6,010 nucleotides of DNA from CAYPKG01 sp964411275 (GTDB lineage Bacteria > Bacillota > Clostridia > Christensenellales > CAG-138): assembly GCA_964411275.1 (NCBI GenBank), contig CAYPKG010000074.1, positions 1 through 6,010 on the forward strand, written 5' to 3'. Made by a program: the position numbers and the translations under genes. The notes beneath the pieces were generated by a model. The model did no database searches. It was not told the origin of the DNA and was given only the letters and a program-made list of their open reading frames with translations. Shown piece after piece: positions 1 to 4,303 of the stretch (positions are counted from its first letter, which is position 1; each line of letters starts with the position of its first letter).

Positions 1-720
1 TGTAATCATACAGCCCATACCAAGGGAGAGCGAGAAGAACATCTGGCCGGCTGCCGTTCTCAAAACATTGAAGAAGCCGTTTTCAGCAAACGCTCCGAAG
101 TTGGGCTTGAACATGAACTCCAGTCCAACGGACGCGCCCGGAAGCGTAACACCGCGGATGATAACGATCAACAGCATCACCGCGAGAGCGGGCATACCCA
201 CCTTGGAGAACTTCTCGATACCGCCGGAAATACCGCCCATGACGATAACGATGTTGATCAACATGTACACGGCATAGAACAGCAGCATATTGCCCGTATC
301 CACCACATGCGTGCCGAAATACTCCGCGCCAGCCATGCCGCGGAAGCCCACACCGCCAAACATTTCCACCAGGAAGCCCATCATGTACTTCAATACCATG
401 CCGCCCAAAACGCTGTAGAACGCCAGGATGAAGAAGCCGGACGCAACGCCCATGTAGCCCACCCAGGTATACTTCTTTGAGATGAGCTTATAGGTACCCA
501 CGGCCCCATGGCCATACTTACGGCCCAGCGCAAGCTCGCCGATCATGACGGCGAACCCGGTCACGCAGACCAGAAGCAAGTAAACCAGCAAGAAGGCGAA
601 ACCGCCGTTCGCGCCCATCTTGTACGGGAAGCCCCAGATGTTCCCCAAACCGACCGCGGAACCTACCGCAGCCATGAGGAAGCCAAAATTACTACCCCAT
701 TCGCCTCTCTTATTTTCCAT
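1..720 (-). CDS. Neurotransmitter:sodium symporter (NSS/SNF family), N-terminal half, partial
   Basis: This is a membrane transporter of the LeuT fold, which takes up amino acids or related small molecules with Na+. The frame is open from an ATG at 720 to the left edge, giving 240 residues of a family that usually has about 440-500. TM1 carries AVGSAVGLGNIWGFPY. By position, G20, A22, V23 and N27 match the LeuT sodium-site residues, and E62 in GELALGR matches LeuT Glu62. Near the left edge, GQMFFSLSLGMG matches the unwound TM6 segment, with Ser where LeuT has the Na1 ligand Thr254. The LeuT extracellular-gate Arg30 is Gly here. A strong ribosome binding site AGGGGAGGG (731-739) lies 10 bases before the ATG. 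The family call is very secure; the substrate cannot be told. The C-terminal half (TM7 onward) is outside the window. Confidence 0.95.
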   Translation of the reverse strand, partial: MENKRGEWGSNFGFLMAAVGSAVGLGNIWGFPYKMGANGGFAFLLVYLLLVCVTGFAVMIGELALGRKYGHGAVGTYKLISKKYTWVGYMGVASGFFILAFYSVLGGMVLKYMMGFLVEMFGGVGFRGMAGAEYFGTHVVDTGNMLLFYAVYMLINIVIVMGGISGGIEKFSKVGMPALAVMLLIVIIRGVTLPGASVGLEFMFKPNFGAFAENGFFNVLRTAAGQMFFSLSLGMGCMIT

Positions 721-750
721 AAATATAAGTCCCTCCCCTAATGATTTTGT

Positions 751-769
751 TGGGTGAAGTACTCACCCA
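751..769. promoter_or_regulatory. Inverted repeat ahead of the transporter ribosome binding site
   Basis: The arms TGGGTGA and TCACCCA (7 bp) are separated by AGTAC. The repeat sits 11 bases upstream of the AGGGGAGGG ribosome binding site of the minus-strand transporter. It could be a protein operator or a small leader hairpin. It is too short, and has no T-tract, to be a terminator. Its function is inferred from position only. Confidence 0.35.
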
Positions 770-1126
770 TTGCCGCATATGTGCAGAGCGAACATGTTAA
801 AGCATAAACCTCTTCCATGGAACGCCATTGTTTTTCTTTTCCTTTGTGATCTAAAAGTGAAATAACCGAGTTTCATGTGAAGATTTTGCTAACATGTATA
901 TCTCCATTATAATGAAATCGTTAAAAAATGCAATCATTTTATTAACGCTGTCTATATAAAGAGATATTTATGGGAGCCGAAATAAGAAAAACACATACCT
1001 GTTTTGCGAAAATCAGGAAAGAAATGAATGTTTAATCTGTAACAATGCATAAAATCTGAATATGACTGACATTGTATATTTTTTCTATTCAAATAATGAA
1101 TAACAGCGCTTCAAAACCTTCAAATA
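770..1126. other. AT-rich spacer with no supported gene
   Basis: This stretch is clearly more AT-rich than the flanking genes. I found no reading frame with a convincing ribosome binding site: the best short frames start at ATG 912 (15 codons) and ATG 970 (21 codons) and lack good start signals. It holds the palindromic TATAAT core at 906-913, and probably the promoter region of the transporter at its left end and a long transcribed leader. Confidence 0.6.
886..933. promoter_or_regulatory. Candidate promoter(s) around a palindromic ATTATAAT core
   Basis: ATTATAAT at 906-913 reads TATAAT on both strands. On the plus strand it follows TTGCTA (886-891) with a 16-base gap, a reasonable sigma-A promoter. 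On the minus strand it follows TTGCAT (928-933) with a 16-base gap; this is a weaker -35, but it points at the transporter gene, whose ATG lies about 190 bases downstream. Which direction is used, or whether both are, cannot be decided from sequence. Confidence 0.4.
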
Positions 1127-1166
1127 CCAAATCAAAAAAGTGGCTTGCGCCACTTTTTTGATTTGG
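1127..1166 (-). terminator. Strong intrinsic terminator, probably bidirectional
   Basis: The arms 1127-1144 and 1149-1166 form a perfect 18-bp stem with a TTGC loop. The GC core GTGGC/GCCAC is flanked by A6 on one side and T6 on the other, so each strand reads a GC hairpin followed by six T. It begins 3 bases after the stop codon of the 43-residue microgene, so it closes that minus-strand unit. It could also stop plus-strand transcription coming from the 906-913 promoter core. Confidence 0.88.
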
Positions 1167-1169
1167 GTC

Positions 1170-1301
1170 TTACAAGTCGTCCGCGTCCTGAACGGGGCGC
1201 TCGCCGTCATCTGTCATGCCGGTATAGCTTCCCTGGACATCCGAGGGAAATCCGCCCCTGTCCGTCATGCCGTCCAATAATTCCCTGACCCGCCAATGCA
1301 T
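1170..1301 (-). CDS. 43-residue microprotein ending in PVQDADDL
   Basis: This small protein runs from ATG at 1301 to TAA at 1170-1172. Its N-terminal part (MHWRVRELLDGM) could form an amphipathic helix. Its acidic C-terminal part contains GSYTG at residues 24-28 and ends PVQDADDL. I recall GSYTG followed by PVQDADDL as a recurrent ending of unannotated small proteins in Clostridia, and this is the main reason for calling it coding; the function is unknown. The ATG overlaps the stop codon of the Gln/Asn-rich gene upstream as TAATG, the usual geometry for translational coupling, and there is no strong ribosome binding site of its own. A shorter start at ATG 1268 is possible. A terminator follows 3 bases after the stop. 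The sequence shows no membrane helix or signal peptide. Confidence 0.65.
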   Translation of the reverse strand: MHWRVRELLDGMTDRGGFPSDVQGSYTGMTDDGERPVQDADDL

Positions 1302-1531
1302 TAGAACTGTTTCTGCCGGTTCCTGTTTTGTTCGTTGTTCCGGTTCTGCTCGTTGTTCCGGTTCTGCTCGTTGTTTCGGTTCTGCTCGTTGTTCCGGTTC
1401 TGCTCATTGTTCCGGTTCTGCTGGTTGTTGTTGCGCTGCTGATTATGCTGGTTCTGCTGCCCGGTGAGCGGGTTCTGCGTGGAGTTATTGCTATTCTGCC
1501 GGGTCTGGTTATACTGCTGATTATACGACAT
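1301..1531 (-). CDS. Gln/Asn/Arg-rich low-complexity microprotein with hexapeptide repeats
   Basis: The 76-residue protein consists almost entirely of N, Q, R, E, S and T. Residues 1-38 are irregular and QN-rich. Residues 39-68 are five copies of NRNNEQ, and the chain ends NRNRQKQF. It has no hydrophobic segment, signal peptide or cysteine, so it is expected to be a disordered, basic, soluble peptide. The start is supported by a good ribosome binding site (GGAAAGGA, 1541-1548) about 9 bases before ATG 1531. The gene lies about 130 bases downstream of the membrane-protein gene on the same strand and overlaps the next microgene by one base. Reverse-strand readings of the repeat are open but lack start signals. 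Similar QN-rich small proteins occur in clostridial genomes without a known role; prion-like assembly or nucleic-acid binding would be guesses. Confidence 0.65.
   Translation of the reverse strand: MSYNQQYNQTRQNSNNSTQNPLTGQQNQHNQQRNNNQQNRNNEQNRNNEQNRNNEQNRNNEQNRNNEQNRNRQKQF
1328..1417 (-). repeat. Five in-frame 18-bp tandem repeats
   Basis: Five head-to-tail 18-bp units each encode NRNNEQ. They differ only at a few silent positions, for example AAC/AAT, CGG/CGA, GAG/GAA and CAG/CAA. The unit length is a multiple of three, so gaining or losing copies keeps the reading frame. The units touch without spacers, so this is not a CRISPR array. Confidence 0.93.
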
Positions 1532-1661
1532 TTTGTACCGTCCTTTCCTACTAACCTTTTTTTCGTACTCCTTCTCGATCCCTGTTCGAAAAGGCTACAA
1601 TATTATCATGGCAAAAAAACAGGCGGCTACCCAGGAAAATTTGGGGAATTGGCCCATTTTT

Positions 1662-2501
1662 TTAAAATTGTGCCGTATGGTCCCGGCCCGAACTCCTAAG
1701 AGGGTTCAGCCAGAACGCCGCCGCCGCAAGCAGCCCGCAAAGCGCCGCAAGCAGGCGGTAGTAGAGGGGATATCCGGTGATAAATGACGCTGCAAACAGC
1801 AGCAGCGCGCACAGCATATACCGCCCGCTGCGCCCTGGGGCAAAAGGCTGCGCCTGCAACGCGCCGCGGTCATGTTTTTTTAGGATGCTTCGAATGCGCT
1901 CATCGATTTGCTCCTCCGTCACAGCCATGACCGGCTCCTCCTTTAAGAGCGCAATAAAGCTTTCCCGGCTTTCCAATACCATTGGGATGGGCAAGCGGCG
2001 CAGCAATGCCCCGGCCTCCTTGGAGCAGGGGGCAGTGCTAAACACCAGCACTTCCCGCGCCCCTGACTGCCGCGCCTGCCGGTATAGCCTTAGCACCGTA
2101 TCCTCCTTCACAGGCTCTGCCTGGCGCAGGGACAGGACAAGCTGCCCCTCCCGCTCCTGCGGCAAAGCCGACACAACGCCTTTTATGACACGGTCAAATT
2201 CCGGTTCGGAAAGCAGCAGCAGCCGTTCCAGCAGCGCCTCGTCCCGAAGCCTGCCTTTTTCCCGGGCCACGAACCTGTCAAAGGAGATGCCCCGCCAAAG
2301 CCCCGACGCCAGCAAAAACAGCCCTGTGGTCACCACCGCAAGGGCGGCGCTCACCAGCTGATTGGGGACGTTGGAGCGAAACCACAGATAGCTCGCAAGC
2401 GCGAACACCACGCCAAGCACCACGCTGTCCACGGCCCGGGCCGCGCCGCTGCGCCCGCCCCGATGCTGTTTTTTGTAATATCGCAGGATGTCTTTGTCCA
2501 A
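1662..2501 (-). CDS. Four-helix membrane protein with degenerate Mrr-like cytoplasmic domain
   Basis: I do not recognise a named family. Counted from the upstream ATG (2519, 285 residues), two hydrophobic helices lie at about 33-48 and 57-75, then a charged region at 76-232, then two more helices at about 234-252 and 256-272. The middle of the charged region (about 124-192) reads like the second half of an Mrr-type restriction-endonuclease fold: LVLSLRQ, then VLRLYRQARQSGAREVLVFSTAPCSKEA, split here as VLRLYRQARQ and SGAREVLVFSTAPCSKEA, then IPMVLESRESFIALL. The usual catalytic QxK appears to be SLR, so activity is doubtful. I chose TTG 2501 (279 residues) because AGGGAGG (2510-2516) lies 8 bases before it, while ATG 2519 has no ribosome binding site. 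The gene is divergent from nadD and about 130 bases upstream of the microgenes. That it is a gene is near certain; the fold is my inference. Confidence 0.85.
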   Translation of the reverse strand: MDKDILRYYKKQHRGGRSGAARAVDSVVLGVVFALASYLWFRSNVPNQLVSAALAVVTTGLFLLASGLWRGISFDRFVAREKGRLRDEALLERLLLLSEPEFDRVIKGVVSALPQEREGQLVLSLRQAEPVKEDTVLRLYRQARQSGAREVLVFSTAPCSKEAGALLRRLPIPMVLESRESFIALLKEEPVMAVTEEQIDERIRSILKKHDRGALQAQPFAPGRSGRYMLCALLLFAASFITGYPLYYRLLAALCGLLAAAAFWLNPLRSSGRDHTAQF

Positions 2502-2509
2502 TGCCGTCG

Positions 2510-2516
2510 CCTCCCT
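2510..2516 (-). promoter_or_regulatory. Ribosome binding site that favours a TTG start at 2501
   Basis: AGGGAGG on the minus strand is followed by an 8-base spacer and TTG (2499-2501). The in-frame ATG at 2517-2519 overlaps the edge of this site and is preceded by CCCAAAAA, with no Shine-Dalgarno sequence. Confidence 0.65.
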
Positions 2517-2528
2517 CATTTTTTGGGA

Positions 2529-2544
2529 TATTTCCCGGGAAATA
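2529..2544. promoter_or_regulatory. Perfect 16-bp palindrome in the divergent spacer
   Basis: TATTTCCCGGGAAATA is a perfect palindrome with no loop. It lies between the minus-strand membrane-protein gene and nadD, only about 27 bases from the TTG start of the former. Its shape suits a dimeric DNA-binding regulator, but no known operator is recognised. Confidence 0.4.
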
Positions 2545-2602
2545 CGGAAAAACCTGCTGTGATTGTTGCCGTTTCCCTGATTTCTATACGGAATAGCGCG
2601 AA

Positions 2603-2630
2603 TTGGTGTATACTATTCGTATCATACTTA
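2603..2630 (+). promoter_or_regulatory. Tentative promoter region of nadD-yqeK
   Basis: The spacer 57-68 bases ahead of nadD contains TTGGTG (2603-2608), TATACT (2609-2614), and CATACT and TACTTA within 2623-2630. None pairs with a good -35 at 16-18 bases: TTGGTG to TACTTA is the only pair with a 16-base gap. A promoter is expected here because the upstream gene is divergent, but its exact position is uncertain. Confidence 0.3.
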
Positions 2631-2643
2631 TCATCAGAAAGGA

Positions 2644-2660
2644 CGGAGGGCGATCCTCCG
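2644..2660 (+). promoter_or_regulatory. Leader hairpin that covers the Shine-Dalgarno sequence of nadD
   Basis: CGGAGG and CCTCCG form a perfect 6-bp stem around the loop GCGAT. The left arm is the only strong ribosome binding site near nadD (GGAGGG, 2645-2650), and the right arm is its exact anti-Shine-Dalgarno complement. When folded, the hairpin would hide the site. It ends 10 bases before the nadD ATG. Confidence 0.5.
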
Positions 2661-2662
2661 AT

Positions 2663-2674
2663 ATGCCACTATGA
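2663..2674 (+). CDS. Possible three-codon leader ORF (MPL) overlapping nadD
   Basis: ATG CCA CTA TGA starts 12 bases after GGAGGG (2645-2650), and its stop overlaps the nadD start as ATGA (2671-2674). The nadD ATG itself is 20 bases from that ribosome binding site, which is too far for ordinary initiation, so coupling through this mini-ORF is plausible. It may also be chance. Confidence 0.3.
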   Translation: MPL

Positions 2675-3789
2675 CAGACTCGCAATTTGCCGCCCGCCGG
2701 GTGGGGATACTGGGCGGCACGTTCAATCCCATCCACAACGGGCATGTGGCCATGGCCCAGGCGGCGCTTACTTTGGCTTCCCTTGACCGGGTTTTTTTTA
2801 TGGTGGACCGGGCTCCGCCCCACAAGCGCCTTGACATGGATGTGTCCGCCGGTCAGCGGCTTTCCATGGCGCGTCTGGCGGCAAAGCCCCTTGATCAAAG
2901 GATCGCGGCCAGCGGTCTGGAGCTCAAGCGCCCGGGCAAAAGCTACACCTATGAAACGCTGCGGGCCCTACTGACACAGGAGCCGGAGACACAGTATCAT
3001 TGGATTATCGGCACGGACATGCTCTACGACCTGCCTACCTGGAAAAACGCCCGGGAAGTCATGAACAACGTCATATTTTTGTGCATCCCCCGGCAGGATC
3101 TCGCGGGCGGCGAGAGGGAGGCGGCAAAACGGCTTGTAGACGAATACAACGCCCAGGTATTGATTTTGCCGGCGGATGTGCCCCCAATTTCCTCCACGGA
3201 TGTGCGGCAGCGGGTGCTTGCGGGACGGCCTGTCAACACCCTGGTTCCCTCAGCAGTGGAAATGTATATTTATGAAAACGCCCTATATTTCCCAGAAGAA
3301 CTGCGCTTGATGCAGGAAAAATTAAAGGCCGCGTTGAATATTGATAGGTATAGGCACACGATGGGCGTCGTCCGGGAGGCGGCAATCCTGGCGGAGCGGT
3401 TTGGCATCGATCCCGCTGAGGCGCGGCTTTGTGCGCTGCTCCATGACTGCGGCCGGGGTGCGGACAGTGGCTCGCTCAGCCACGCGAAAACAAGCGCGCG
3501 GCTGGCCCGGGAGGAGTACGGCGTCCATGACCCTGCGGTACTCACCGCCATCGAAACCCACACAACCGGCGGCGCCAATATGTCCAAGCTGGCGATGGCG
3601 CTGTATCTTGCGGACATGATCGAGCCTGGCCGGGCGTATCCTGGGGTGGAGGAATTGCGTGATCTAGCCCGCACCGACCTTCGCCGGGCGGTGTGCCTTG
3701 GTCTTCGCCAGACAATGGGATATGTAAAAGAGAGAGGGCAAGCGTTGGACCCCGTCTCGTTAGCGGCGCTGAACGATTTGGAACAGTGA
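2671..3789 (+). CDS. nadD: NadD-YqeK fusion: nicotinate-nucleotide adenylyltransferase plus HD-domain hydrolase
   Basis: This is a 372-residue two-domain cytoplasmic enzyme. Residues 1 to about 208 are NadD, which joins nicotinate mononucleotide and ATP to give deamido-NAD in NAD synthesis. They show GGTFNPIHNGH (15-25, nucleotidyltransferase HxGH), PPHK (49-52), SYTYETL (91-97), IIGTDMLYDLPTW (112-124) and ISSTDVRQRV (173-182). Residues about 210-372 are YqeK-like, a family that hydrolyses Ap4A symmetrically. They show H229, the HD pair H258-D259, H271, ETHTTG with H297, and LADMIEPGR with D315. Fusions of the two are known in some Firmicutes; elsewhere they are adjacent genes. The segment between H258-D259 and H271 looks about 20 residues shorter than in the B. 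subtilis YqeK I recall. ATG 2671 is the first in-frame start; GTG 2701 would cut the first beta strand. rsfS follows after 41 bases. Confidence 0.95.
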   Translation: MTDSQFAARRVGILGGTFNPIHNGHVAMAQAALTLASLDRVFFMVDRAPPHKRLDMDVSAGQRLSMARLAAKPLDQRIAASGLELKRPGKSYTYETLRALLTQEPETQYHWIIGTDMLYDLPTWKNAREVMNNVIFLCIPRQDLAGGEREAAKRLVDEYNAQVLILPADVPPISSTDVRQRVLAGRPVNTLVPSAVEMYIYENALYFPEELRLMQEKLKAALNIDRYRHTMGVVREAAILAERFGIDPAEARLCALLHDCGRGADSGSLSHAKTSARLAREEYGVHDPAVLTAIETHTTGGANMSKLAMALYLADMIEPGRAYPGVEELRDLARTDLRRAVCLGLRQTMGYVKERGQALDPVSLAALNDLEQ

Positions 3790-3830
3790 AAAATGGGTAA
3801 AAAATATGTAGCAATAAAAAGGAGGGTGTA

Positions 3831-4211
3831 ATGGATTTGGAATTGCGCGAACAGGTCATGAGTCTTTGCGAGGTATTGTATAATAAGAAGGCGATGGACA
3901 TTGTGGCCATCAATGTGGCGGACAAAACCATCATTGCGGACTGGTTCGTAATCTGTAGCGGCCGCGCCGTCCCCCAGGTGAAAGCTTTGTGCGACGAGGT
4001 GGGACAAAAGGCGGAGGCCCTGGGGCTTGAACTTCGCAGGCGCGATGGCTATGGCGAAGGGCGCTGGGTGGTGCTGGATTTCGCCAGCATACTGTTGCAC
4101 ATCTTCATCCCGGACGAGCGCAAGTATTATAATATGGAGCGGCTGTGGATCGACGATCCCGAAAACGCGGTGCTGTATACCGAGATCATGGACGCGGAGG
4201 AAGAAAGCTGA
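3831..4211 (+). CDS. rsfS: Ribosome silencing factor RsfS (RsfA/DUF143 family)
   Basis: The 126-residue protein matches the family over its whole length. RsfS binds ribosomal protein uL14 on the large subunit and blocks joining with the small subunit, reducing translation in starvation or stationary phase. Visible motifs are ADWFVICSGRAVPQVKAL (36-53), RWVVLDFASILLHIF (78-92) and DERKYYNMERLW (95-106). In most members the central motif reads LDYGDVVVH; here the GD pair is AS (85-86), a mild divergence next to the conserved His90. The acidic tail DAEEES follows the domain. The start is clear: AGGAGGG lies 4 bases before ATG 3831. The gene follows nadD-yqeK closely on the same strand, a common Firmicutes order, and a hairpin terminator closes the unit. 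The assignment is secure. Confidence 0.95.
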   Translation: MDLELREQVMSLCEVLYNKKAMDIVAINVADKTIIADWFVICSGRAVPQVKALCDEVGQKAEALGLELRRRDGYGEGRWVVLDFASILLHIFIPDERKYYNMERLWIDDPENAVLYTEIMDAEEES

Positions 4212-4244
4212 TTTTCCGCAATCATTTGCAAATACCCACAACGC

Positions 4245-4283
4245 CAAAGGGACCGGCATTGCCAGTCCCTTTGTATTTTCTTT
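4245..4283 (+). terminator. Intrinsic terminator of the nadD-rsfS unit
   Basis: CAAAGGGAC (4245-4253) pairs with GTCCCTTTG (4265-4273). After one C/A mismatch, GGC pairs with GCC around an ATT loop. TATTTTCTTT follows directly. It lies 33 bases after the rsfS stop. The minus-strand SH3 gene ends at 4304 and could use the same hairpin, but in that direction no T-tract follows. Confidence 0.8.
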
Positions 4284-4303
4284 ATCTGTGTTTCAATCTT
4301 GGT

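Noticed and set aside
912..1035. Short plus-strand ORFs at ATG 912 (15 codons) and ATG 970 (21 codons)
   Set aside because: No ribosome binding site at the first, which overlaps the TATAAT core, and only a weak one at the second; nothing in the peptides is recognisable.
1207..1407. Minus-strand frame of 66 residues with SRTGTT repeats
   Set aside because: Another frame of the same 18-bp repeat; no ribosome binding site. The downstream part conflicts with the frame that yields the GSYTG...PVQDADDL protein.
1317..1440. Regular repeats considered as a CRISPR array
   Set aside because: The units are 18 bp, contiguous and without unique spacers, and they keep a protein frame.
1541..1661. Separate promoter and terminator between the membrane-protein gene and the microgenes
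   Set aside because: TTGCCA (1609-1614, minus strand) is a fair -35, but no -10 lies at the right distance, and no clean hairpin precedes the T-tract at 1613-1619.
1328..1699. Plus-strand frame of 123 residues rich in VLLVV
   Set aside because: It is the reverse reading of the QN-codon repeat. Its hydrophobic pattern is forced by the repeat, it lacks a ribosome binding site, and it runs through the promoter/leader region of the real gene.
1777..2361. Plus-strand frame of 194 residues
   Set aside because: Complement of the membrane-protein gene; Ser/Arg-rich and without a ribosome binding site.
3270..4259. Minus-strand frame of 329 residues across yqeK and rsfS
   Set aside because: Antisense to two clearly recognised genes. 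It shows no domain pattern or start signal and results from GC-rich codon bias.
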